DNA of 62,586 bases from Trichomonas tenax (taxonomy: Eukaryota > Parabasalia > Trichomonadida > Trichomonadidae): contig JALKBU010000196.1 of NCBI GenBank assembly GCA_023091735.1, positions 1 through 62,586 on the forward strand, given 5' to 3'. Under the pieces are notes generated by a model. The model was not told where the DNA came from and searched no databases. It was given only the letters and a program-made list of their open reading frames with translations. Positions 50,397 through 58,969 of this stretch are shown piece after piece. Positions within the stretch are counted from its first letter, which is position 1, and each line of letters begins with the position of its first letter. The translations under genes were made by a program, and so were the position numbers.

Positions 50397-51143
50397 ATGA
50401 GTGAAAACAGCTGTCCAAACTCATGCCCTGGATCTGAGACAAAGAAGACCCCACAAAAGCATTCCATCGAGGAAGATCTTAAGCGTGATGAAATTGAGCT
50501 CAACAATCAGAGAGAGCAGAGGAAGATCATCATCGAATTTATCTCAAAATTCGAGGCGAACATTGTTACACTAAAGGCAAAGCTTGACAAGGAGAAGGAA
50601 AATACAAACATGCGCGTTCAAAAACTCAAAGATGACTTGAACAACCAAATTCGTCAATTAATCGATCAGACACAAAAGAGTGTTGATGCTGAGTCGAAGG
50701 GCCCATTATTTGAGACAGAAAAGCTCAATTCCGTCAAAGCACACATCACTGTACTTCAAACTTCTTTGAATTCAATCTGTGAAGACTTCAAGACTCAATT
50801 CCAACAGTTTATGGAAGAGTTCTCGAAAACAAAGACATCAACGAAGCAGGTTCTCATGAACTTCACTGCACAAAGCTCAACTGAGACGGAGGAAACAACA
50901 AAACAGGATAACGCCAAATTACAGAAAGAAATCATTGAAGGAGCTACAGAACTTAAGAGGCAGGTCGGAAAACTCACTCCTGTTGAGATATCTCAGTCAC
51001 AGCCAGAATATATGGAAAGATTAGTTAAAGAAAAGGTTTACACAGAGACTGCTACGGATGCACACGAAGTTCCTGAAAAGGTTGTAAGAGTTAGTAGCTA
51101 TGCTGCAAAATGGATGCTTGCTTATAAGTCTTTCCTTAATTAA
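50397..51143 (+). CDS. Coiled-coil protein, unknown (possibly cytoskeletal)
   Basis: 248 residues. A short Cys/Ser/Pro head (MSENSCPNSCPGSETKKTPQ) precedes a long coiled coil at about 23-175 (RDEIELNNQREQRKIIIEFI, MRVQKLKDDLNNQIRQLIDQ, FKTQFQQFMEEFSKTKTSTK). A conserved-looking C-terminal segment is VRVSSYAAKWMLAYKSFLN. Non-helical head plus rod is the shape of SF-assemblin/giardin-type fibre proteins, but I do not see their signature. A role in the costa, pelta or axostyle is speculation. Confidence 0.55.
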   Translation: MSENSCPNSCPGSETKKTPQKHSIEEDLKRDEIELNNQREQRKIIIEFISKFEANIVTLKAKLDKEKENTNMRVQKLKDDLNNQIRQLIDQTQKSVDAESKGPLFETEKLNSVKAHITVLQTSLNSICEDFKTQFQQFMEEFSKTKTSTKQVLMNFTAQSSTETEETTKQDNAKLQKEIIEGATELKRQVGKLTPVEISQSQPEYMERLVKEKVYTETATDAHEVPEKVVRVSSYAAKWMLAYKSFLN

Positions 51144-51596
51144 TTTGAAAAATTTTTCTTGTTCAGTTTTTTTATTTTCTATTTATTTCATTATGAGTAA
51201 ATTTTCAGTGCTTTATTAACTTTCAATATAAAACTTCCCTATTACCCTATTTTTCATAAATTTATAAAACTCAAAAAGGTCAACGAGAAAAAAAAAGTTG
51301 AGCCTATTTTAGAGGTTATTCAGTGAAAATTATGCATATTTATATATTTCAAATAAAGGATTCATGGGTATATTACATTCGATGTGTTTTGTTTCAGATT
51401 CTATATATAAATGCAAAATGATGAAAGCATGAAATTTGATTCAAGATTTGTCATATTTTGACGATTCAAATGATCTCATGTGCTTCAATGAATTGATGAA
51501 TTGTCGGAAGACTCCAATATTTTCAAACCTTCAATAACAAAGAAATATTTGAGTATGATATCAATTAAAATAACTTATTAGGTAAAATTAAAAAAA
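51144..51596. other. 3' spacer
   Basis: AT-rich; no gene recognised. Confidence 0.45.
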
Positions 51597-52140
51597 TTAT
51601 ATTTCGTTAGTAAATGAATTTAAATAAAAAAAGAAGTTGTTCGATGATGATAAAAGAAATATAGTAGCATCTCTTCCTGAGAATCCGTCTATCATTAAAA
51701 TATAAATGTTGAACATCAACTTGGATAAAAGAACATTAGATATGCAGAAAACGGTGCAATACTTATCATTCGTTTGAGGAGATATAAGATATCCAAAGAG
51801 ATCTATTGAAGCGAAATTTAGTGTATATCCCCATTCAACTGCTGGAAAAGAATTGCGGGTCAACATAAACTTTAGAAATGAAATAGGCTTTCGATAATTT
51901 ATTGTGAAATTAAATTCGATTTTTTGGCAATAACAACCATTATAAACTAAATTTGATGGACATGCAGGAATATTGGAGAGTAACTCAACCCAATTCTTTC
52001 CATCTAATGAACAAGAAAGTACCAATTTGACTGGATACGAATCTGCAGTTTGCTTATAAACAAAAGTTGTAGGAATAATCTTATAATCTAAGGCACACAA
52101 TACAATTGATGATTTTTTTGAGCAGTATTTATACCCGAAT
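51597..52140 (-). pseudogene. F5/8 type C-like domain fragment
   Basis: An open minus-strand frame without an ATG: a TAA precedes FGYKYCSKKSSIVLCALDYK, and the frame runs to TAA at 51597. It contains discoidin-like blocks: SYPVKLVLSCSLDGKNWVEL, KPISFLKFMLTRNSFPAVEW and the terminal SIDLFGYL, comparable to the end of the protein at 26683-27690. The reading frame then continues into low-complexity Asn/Phe-rich sequence. With no start and only one domain, it is probably a 5'-truncated gene remnant. Confidence 0.6.
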
Positions 52141-52465
52141 TATATATGTATAATTAAATTTAAATGTTGAATCAGAACCAGGATAGGAGACAATTACATA
52201 AAACTCTGAGGTCTCCTCTTGTAATTTTTATAGTGTATTGAAGAAATACTTTGTTTCAACAGAAGAAATTAAAAATCTTCATTTTATATGTTACTTTTCA
52301 TGTAAAACCTTCACATCACTTTTACCAATAATCACACTTTTCAAACAATAATTGACACGTAAAGTCATAAATCCGCCAACCAAATAAGTTCAAAATTGAA
52401 GAGACTCATTCAAAAATTGTGAATATAGCAGTAAAATTTGACGATAGGAAATTTTTGTCGAAAAA
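52141..52465. promoter_or_regulatory. Divergent spacer with TTGACACGTAAA motif
   Basis: TTGACACGTAAA at about 52352-52363 lies some 100 nt before the ATG at 52466 and faces it. A TTTTCATGTAAAA variant lies near 52295. No gene. Confidence 0.5.
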
Positions 52466-53194
52466 ATGTTCAAAGATGTCAATTCTTTTGACTTTTTAAA
52501 CTGTTGCTGGCTTGCGAGGCTTCTAGAGTGGGCTGTGGATCTTGGTAAAGTCATTGGTGCGACATTTGATGTTGTTAATATCAAATTTGGATTCAAATTA
52601 GCGATTGTTGTCACAAAATTAAGCAATTTTGCATATAAAGAGCAATTACTCGAGGAATTCTATGAAGTACACCATCTTTTAATTCTTTCAATGTGCACAA
52701 TCGTTGGGTTTTATTTTTTTAAGCAAAGAAGGCCTTGCTTTGATTGCCAGAAAAGGTTCCAAATAGGAACACTCTATCGAATGCCATCAGATGATGCATT
52801 ATACGCAACAGTTATAGGTTGTTTTGTTTCAAGAACATCTATTTAAATTGGTGCAATTATCATAATTTTGGTTTGTTATTCACGTGTATCGAAGGGATAT
52901 CATTCTATTCTCCAAACATTGATCGATTCAACATTCGGTTTTAATGTGTATTATTTTCAAATGAATACTGGCGACATATTCATGCTCATAAATTGGTTGT
53001 TAGGTCTTTTGCTGCCTCTTCAGGCCCTTTTCGACCCCAATCTCAAAAAGCAAACAGCAGGGAACTTTTATAATCTCCACGCTTGGTTGTTTTTAGATAA
53101 ATCCACATTAATGTTCGATTTCTTCGCCTGTCCACCACAAAAATACAACGTATTTTCATTCTTACCAACTTATATTCCAATTTTAATCTATTAA
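52466..53194 (+). pseudogene. Multi-pass membrane protein interrupted by one in-frame TAA
   Basis: One frame of 243 codons from ATG 52466 to the TAA ending at 53194, broken only by TAA at 52844-52846. Before the break: MFKDVNSFDFLNCCWLARLL, a helical region and LLILSMCTIVGFYFFKQRR, then CFDCQKRF and FVSRTSI. After it: IGAIIIILVCYSRVSKGYHS, FMLINWLLGLLLPLQALFDP and a Pro/Tyr-rich end. Hydrophobic helices lie on both sides and codon use does not change, so this is one gene with a nonsense codon. The layout recalls PEX11-like elongated membrane proteins only vaguely; family unknown. Confidence 0.6.
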
Positions 53195-53310
53195 TCTGCA
53201 TTTTCTATTACATCAACCATCTCGGTTTATATAATCGAGAAAGGTATATCCTTAAGTCTTGTTTGAATTTAATAAACATTTACTGTTTTGTACAAACATA
53301 ATATATTTTT

Positions 53311-54111
53311 TTACATCTGTAATAATGATTCAATTTCGGGTACCAACTTTCTCACAGTGCTGAGGATGTTATATTCAGGATGCTCTTTGTCAAAAAGAAC
53401 AAGTTGAATCACCCATTTCATTCTTGTGCTTTGATTTGAAACGCCATTGAGGATCTTCATGAACTGCGCCATGTTGTCTGTGTCGCTCTTCTTCGGAATA
53501 CTCTCTTGTTGTGGAGGTGGAAGTGGTGTTGAAAATTTTCCCCAAGCATTTTCACCATTCTCTTCATGGGGAGAATCATGTCTATTCTTATTCTTCTTTG
53601 ACTGTTTCTGGGACTCCTCTCTCATAGATTGTGGAAATTCGTTACCTTTAGGAATATGTGCAACAGCAATACGATCAGCCATCTGATTTCCAGCATTAGA
53701 ACTGTGTCCTTTGACCCACGCCCAGTTGACATTCACATGCTTGTTTGCTTCATCTAATTTTTGCCAAAGTTCGAGATTAAGCACTGGTGATCCATCTTTC
53801 TTGTGCCAATTGTTCCTCTTCCATCCTTTGACCCAATCTGTGATTCCGTTATAAACGTATTTTGAATCTGTGGACAAATTGATATTAGTTCCTGGTGGAA
53901 ATAGTGAAATACCCTCTATTGCAGCCATTAGTTCCATTCTTTGATTCGTAGTTTTACTAGACCCTCCTCCAAGTTCCAATGTATTTCCATTCTGCTTACA
54001 GTAAACACCCCAACCCCCAGGACCGGGATTGCCGCTGCAAGCACCATCTGTGTATATTTGTACAGGCATTGATATGTTGATTAATTTAAGAAATGCTTTT
54101 GCATCCTGCAT
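53311..54111 (-). CDS. Ribonuclease HI, bacterial type, with C-terminal extension
   Basis: Degrades the RNA strand of RNA-DNA hybrids. I use the ATG at 54111; the longer ORF to 54132 begins with TTG, and the next ATG (54069) starts directly at the catalytic domain. All catalytic residues of RNase HI are present: Asp in IYTDGACSGNPGPGGWGVY, Glu in TNQRMELMAAIEG, Asp in STDSKYVYNGI, His in VKGHSSNAGNQ and Asp in MADRIA. The basic protrusion WVKGWKRNNWHKKDGSPV is present as in E. coli RNase HI. The N-terminal hybrid-binding domain of eukaryotic RNase H1 is absent. Instead there is a C-terminal extension of about 110 residues with Lys/Ser/Pro-rich linker and a helical end. This suggests acquisition from bacteria (inferred). 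Confidence 0.93.
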   Translation of the reverse strand: MQDAKAFLKLINISMPVQIYTDGACSGNPGPGGWGVYCKQNGNTLELGGGSSKTTNQRMELMAAIEGISLFPPGTNINLSTDSKYVYNGITDWVKGWKRNNWHKKDGSPVLNLELWQKLDEANKHVNVNWAWVKGHSSNAGNQMADRIAVAHIPKGNEFPQSMREESQKQSKKNKNRHDSPHEENGENAWGKFSTPLPPPQQESIPKKSDTDNMAQFMKILNGVSNQSTRMKWVIQLVLFDKEHPEYNILSTVRKLVPEIESLLQM

Positions 54112-54366
54112 TTTATAATTTTGGAACTTCAAATTGACATGTAATTATTACAATTTAACCAATGGCAAGTAAACTTCACAATTCAATAAAATATATCACG
54201 TAAATAGAGATTTTTGCCATGTTAGATTTAAGCCTTGTCATGTAAAGTTTTCAATTCCATGAAATGACAAGTAAACTTATTAAATCATGAAAATATGTCT
54301 TGTAAAATGTCAAGAATTAAGTGATTTTGCCGAGTAAACTATAAATCCTATTTTTAAACGTGCATT
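54112..54366. promoter_or_regulatory. Array of eight TGNCANGTAAA motifs between divergent RNase HI and GCP2-like genes
   Basis: Plus-strand copies start at 54135 (TGACATGTAAT), 54163 (TGGCAAGTAAA), 54194 (TATCACGTAAA), 54215 (TGCCATGTTAG), 54236 (TGTCATGTAAA), 54265 (TGACAAGTAAA), 54296 (TGTCTTGTAAA) and 54328 (TGCCGAGTAAA). Spacings are 28, 31, 21, 21, 29, 31 and 32 nt, close to two or three helical turns. All copies point toward the plus-strand GCP gene at 54367, whose ATG is 28 nt after the last copy. Confidence 0.7.
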
Positions 54367-56493
54367 ATGGAAATAAATGATCTTTTAGTTCATCTTGTTG
54401 AGAATATTTTTAAAGGTCGACCGAACATTGAGTTGGAAAGATACCTTGGAATATGTGAAGCATATTGTAATGCGCAGTTACAAGTTTCTTCACCACATTC
54501 GATTCGTTCTTGGTCCAGCAAATGGAAAAAGCAAATTAAGCAACAAAATATTAAAGACTTCGAAATACTATACAAAAAATTACCACAAGATAAAATGCAA
54601 ATATATAAATTACTCGATATATTAAAATTTTCTCCAAAACAATTTGTTGTAACAAAATTAAATCCAGAGTCATCGAAGGTGTCCATGAAATCAAAGCATT
54701 TTCTGTCAGAAAATCAGCTGGTTAAAGAACTAGTTGTCCTTTTACAAGGCGGAAAATCTGAAATAATCACATTTAACAGCGATTCATACCTCGTTGACGG
54801 ACTAATGCTTCCTCAGAATTCTTCTTGTGTACAAAAAATCATGACAAACTGTTTATGTATTAATGCAGTAAATTATATTCAAGGAAAATTATACGGAATT
54901 GTTGGCCAGGCTGTTGAGTCTGTCCTTCAAAAAGAGAAAAACGCGTATATCACGGAAATGCTTTCTGCAAACACTGAAATGTCTTTGTTGAATCTTGTTG
55001 CTTTCTCTTGCGGTCCATCAAAGCTCAAACTAGAAGCTGCAGCTGTTATTGCATATGATATCTTAAACTCAAGTGAAGAAGATGATATTTTCATGATATT
55101 AAAAACTGCTTCGAGTCATGGATCTCCTTCAGTGAATCATATCGCGAAATTATGCTTTGATGAAGCCAAAAATGTGTACACAGACATTATAAGGGACTGG
55201 GTATTATATGGATCGCTTGCTGACCCATATAATGAGTTCTTTGTTATAGAGAATGAAGAAGATATCAAAAGTTGCGATTGGTGGGACAATCAGTTTTATA
55301 TCGAACCATTAAGAATACCATCATTCATTAAAAGCGATACTATTGCATCTCAAATTACATCGTGTGGACGTGCTTGGAACTTCATAAGACATTTTAAGCG
55401 TATTGCAATGGAACAAGGCGGTGTTAGAGCTTCATTAATACTCAATACTCCAACAGAAAGCTCTGAAAAGAAATTCATTCTCAGTGAGTTGCCAAAATAC
55501 ACGAACGAGTCAATGAAGAATGTTCTCAACATTGTTAAGAATATCATTTGGCTGCCAGGCCATGTCAAGACAATAACAGACTTTATTTTGCTTAGAAGAG
55601 GTGATTTCGCGGTTTCTCTCTTTGAACATTTTCTTCATGAAGGTTCTCCAATATCACTTCTCGATCATGTTTTAAGAGCTGTTTGCCAAGACAATGAGTA
55701 CAAAAACAGATTGACACACGAAAACACGTCAATTTGCATTGATGTCAAGATGACAGCGAGAAATGAAGTTGATAATTCTCCCGAAGCTGTTATTTTGTAT
55801 TATAATGCACCAAATGATCTTACTTACGTGTTTGATGACTCTATTGTTGATTCATATGTTCAAGTCGGACGTCTCGTTTGGTCATTGAAGTGTTGCGAAA
55901 GAAGATTGCTGCTGAATTGGTCAAATTCAAGAAATTCGATGTCATCATTTGCAAAAATTGATTTAAGTGATACAAACATTGTTCAATCTGCGTTAAGATT
56001 CGCAATGATCAACACCATCAGAGCAATATCAGAATTTATTACAACTGATGTCATCAGTGTTATACAGAGAGACTTAGTTCAAAGAATGGAGAAAATAGAA
56101 ACAATTGATGCATTACTTTCATTAATCAGAACTCACGCAAGTCAACTTAAACGCGATACATTTATTAATGCTGACACACAGCGATTCAGAGAGTTCCAGA
56201 CATCGCTTTCTACATTGATTAATGCAATCAGTGATTATAATATCGTGGAAGAAGATTTCCATGGCGCTTTATTCGAATTAGAAGATATGCTTGCAGATAA
56301 TTCAGCAGATTTCACGAAATTGATGAGAAACTACAGAGAGATTAGAAGTGAATTTAACTTCAATATCGCCAAATCAAAGGATGAATATGAAGATGCACTT
56401 CGCGATTTATATGAACTCACTCTCGAAACTCCAGAGTTGTGGATGTTGGAGTCGAGATTGCAGTTTTGTGTTGCAAATATTATTAAGAAATAA
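54367..56493 (+). CDS. Gamma-tubulin complex component, GCP2-like (Spc97/GCP family)
   Basis: A 708-residue GCP-family protein that binds gamma-tubulin for microtubule nucleation. GRIP1 signature at about 275-305: IRDWVLYGSLADPYNEFFVI, then WWDNQFYIEPLRIPSFI; DPYNEF-x-V and W-D-x-x-F resemble GCP2. GRIP2 begins at about 395 (IIWLPGHVKTITDFILLRRG, DFAVSLFEHFLHEG), followed by VILYYNAPNDLTYVFDDSIV, GRLVWSLKCCERRLLLNW and C-terminal helices to LESRLQFCVANIIKK. Together with the GCP3-like gene at 16462-18669 the window holds two of the subunits of a minimal gamma-tubulin small complex. The GCP2 label is tentative; family assignment is firm. Confidence 0.85.
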   Translation: MEINDLLVHLVENIFKGRPNIELERYLGICEAYCNAQLQVSSPHSIRSWSSKWKKQIKQQNIKDFEILYKKLPQDKMQIYKLLDILKFSPKQFVVTKLNPESSKVSMKSKHFLSENQLVKELVVLLQGGKSEIITFNSDSYLVDGLMLPQNSSCVQKIMTNCLCINAVNYIQGKLYGIVGQAVESVLQKEKNAYITEMLSANTEMSLLNLVAFSCGPSKLKLEAAAVIAYDILNSSEEDDIFMILKTASSHGSPSVNHIAKLCFDEAKNVYTDIIRDWVLYGSLADPYNEFFVIENEEDIKSCDWWDNQFYIEPLRIPSFIKSDTIASQITSCGRAWNFIRHFKRIAMEQGGVRASLILNTPTESSEKKFILSELPKYTNESMKNVLNIVKNIIWLPGHVKTITDFILLRRGDFAVSLFEHFLHEGSPISLLDHVLRAVCQDNEYKNRLTHENTSICIDVKMTARNEVDNSPEAVILYYNAPNDLTYVFDDSIVDSYVQVGRLVWSLKCCERRLLLNWSNSRNSMSSFAKIDLSDTNIVQSALRFAMINTIRAISEFITTDVISVIQRDLVQRMEKIETIDALLSLIRTHASQLKRDTFINADTQRFREFQTSLSTLINAISDYNIVEEDFHGALFELEDMLADNSADFTKLMRNYREIRSEFNFNIAKSKDEYEDALRDLYELTLETPELWMLESRLQFCVANIIKK

Positions 56494-57206
56494 TAAATAT
56501 GTTGTTTGTTTTAGATTGAAATAACCACTATAACTTTTAGCAATGCTATCACTAACTCACATTCATATTTCTTTATCAATGAAACAAAATATCATTGATG
56601 CAAAATTATGTTTTTTATTGGATTGATAATGCTATTAACAGTATAGACTACAATGATTTTAGAATCAAAAGCATAACATTGCATATTCTAAAATATGATA
56701 GTTAATTGAAATAATAAATCTTAAGTCACTTTTAATGAAAACTCCTTTATGAGAATGCTCTTTTAAAACATATTCAAAGGATAATGATTTGTTATATTAA
56801 CGGTACTCCAATTCAATAAAAATATACCTCAAATTGAATTGCAACATTATTTCATTGCAGAACAAGCCAAATACAGCAAATTACAATATAAAACTAAATG
56901 AAAGACAATTTAAATCTTTATAATGATTATATATGAATTTTGGATGAAAGAAATCATTCAATGCAATGTCAGTTCAGAAGTGATTATTATAATATATAGG
57001 AAAAGTTTAGCAATATTATAGTTTCCAAGAAGTGATATTTTATTTCTATGATAGAGAATTTCAAATTCGCTATAAAATAATTGATATTTCTGAGATTTGA
57101 CAGGAAAATTCGATTATAATATGTAATTGCATATCAAAGGAGCAATAAAAGTGAGAATTGATTACATAAAATTTCAATGCAATTGATTAGTTTACATATC
57201 GTCACA
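56494..57206. other. Spacer upstream of the conserved unknown gene
   Basis: AT-rich. TTTACATATC lies at 57191, 16 nt before the chosen ATG at 57207, in weak agreement with the promoter-type motif. No gene recognised. Confidence 0.45.
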
Positions 57207-58910
57207 ATGCAAAATGTTCCTTATCTGAGTGTTGTGCAGGAGATTTACGACCAAAATCCGGCATTCAAACCGACACTCCACAAATTTTTGAAGGGTTTCA
57301 TCAACAACAAAAATACACAAAGCGATTACAATAATGATGCGATGAACTACTTAAAACAAATGTTTGCGATGAGATATCCACGCCGTGACAATTCTGCGCC
57401 CGCAAACAAAGTAATTTTCGATAATTTTATCGCATTAACAAAACAAAATTTAGCAAATGATAGTTATACGCTCTTTCTCCGCTATTTGTCGTTGTACATC
57501 ACTGGCCAAATATCGCACAAGATGTTTATATCGTTAATTGTGCCGCTTCTCCCGCAACCAGTGAGTCTTGAAAATGCAGTGTTAAAAGAATTGCCAAGAT
57601 TCATGACAGCGATTAATTCTGGCGTTTTCTATGAAGCACGAAGGAACTTTAAGAATGAAATCGATGAATTGGCAGCAGAACTCGTTATCTCAGCAACAGC
57701 AGCGAAACCTTCGAGTGAATTTTCGAAATCATTCGCGAAATGTTTGACACTCCTCTCCAATGGTTGTATAAGACCACAAGTTGCCAAACAATGGCTTTCA
57801 ACTTTCGTTAAACCAGAATTGCTCAAAAAATTGGACAAAATCGATGACTTTTCACTGTTCTATCCAGGAAGGTTTGCTGCGGACATCATTTTTTCGGACT
57901 CTCTGCCGGAATCCCTTCCTCCGAAAAATGTCTTCGAATTCTACACGGATTCGATTGCAAGACGCTATGATCCGCACAATTTGACGGCTGTTTCCTCTGA
58001 TATTCTCGAACTCAAAATGCGCCAGCTTCGACATTTAATTCTCAGTCTCGCGATTGGAGATACAGTGACAGCAAACCAACTCTCTTTCGTCTATGGTATT
58101 GATGCATCCAAAGAAATCCTCGGAAAGCTTCCAAATCACACGATTCCTGTTGTCATGAGATTAGTGAAATTATTCGAAGATTGTTATAAGACATTAAGCT
58201 CATTAATGTACCACAAGATGAAGCTCTATAAGATCGATGATCCGGAGTATAGAATCGTCTACAAGAGATTGCTTAATCACAGCACATTTGCTTTTTATTA
58301 TGAACTTCCAGGATCAAGATTCATCGATTTCAAGAATCTCCATGTTGCTCAAGTTGCTCTCGCGTCTGTTAATTTCTTCAACGAGCTTTACTTCACTGGT
58401 GATGAAAAGGATAAAATCCAAAAATCATTGGAATCCCTTTACCCTCTCTTCGATCCAAAGAACGCCGGACATTTCTATGTTGTCAACGAGCGTCCAATCC
58501 ATTCGATTGTTTATCTCTCAGAGGTCGCCAGGATCCTCTCTCTTGCAGGAAATCTTGATGAAGTCAACATCCTCGATGATCTCACGTTCTCAGAAGAGCA
58601 GAATGGGCTCGGCATGACTCTCATTGACATGCTCACTGCTTTGACAAGCGAAGACTCTCATCTCGAAGGAGAAATGGGCGTTATTAATCTTCCGCTCGTT
58701 AGAGTTGTCCGAGCTCTCCATAGCTTCGAGTCATTCGTGTTGCCTGAGTTCCCGGAGAATGTCGATCAGGTGAACATCTACATGACAATGACGCAGACTG
58801 CAACAGAGACAGGATTTGGTATCACTTGCACAAGCGCTTTCTCTCCTTGCTTCGTCGATGTCCAAGTTGACCCTGGAATTTTGCGCGAAGAGGCACAAGT
58901 TCCTGTTTGA
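57207..58910 (+). CDS. Conserved helical protein, unknown
   Basis: 567 residues from MQNVPYLSVVQEIYDQNPAF; an upstream ATG (57177) would add ten residues that overlap a motif-like sequence. The N-terminal 120 residues are helix pairs (PTLHKFLKGFINN, DAMNYLKQMFAMRYPR, YTLFLRYLSLYITGQISHKM) that faintly recall a Sin3 PAH plus linker. The middle and C-terminal parts (ILELKMRQLRHLILSLAIGD, VVMRLVKLFEDCYKTLSSLM, LVRVVRALHSFESFVLPEFP) are helical without a family signature that I know. Codon usage is that of a well-expressed gene toward the 3' end. Function unknown. Confidence 0.6.
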   Translation: MQNVPYLSVVQEIYDQNPAFKPTLHKFLKGFINNKNTQSDYNNDAMNYLKQMFAMRYPRRDNSAPANKVIFDNFIALTKQNLANDSYTLFLRYLSLYITGQISHKMFISLIVPLLPQPVSLENAVLKELPRFMTAINSGVFYEARRNFKNEIDELAAELVISATAAKPSSEFSKSFAKCLTLLSNGCIRPQVAKQWLSTFVKPELLKKLDKIDDFSLFYPGRFAADIIFSDSLPESLPPKNVFEFYTDSIARRYDPHNLTAVSSDILELKMRQLRHLILSLAIGDTVTANQLSFVYGIDASKEILGKLPNHTIPVVMRLVKLFEDCYKTLSSLMYHKMKLYKIDDPEYRIVYKRLLNHSTFAFYYELPGSRFIDFKNLHVAQVALASVNFFNELYFTGDEKDKIQKSLESLYPLFDPKNAGHFYVVNERPIHSIVYLSEVARILSLAGNLDEVNILDDLTFSEEQNGLGMTLIDMLTALTSEDSHLEGEMGVINLPLVRVVRALHSFESFVLPEFPENVDQVNIYMTMTQTATETGFGITCTSAFSPCFVDVQVDPGILREEAQVPV

Positions 58911-58969
58911 TGTAATTAAAAAATATTTATATATTCTTGTTTTAATTAAAACTTAAACAATCATTATTT

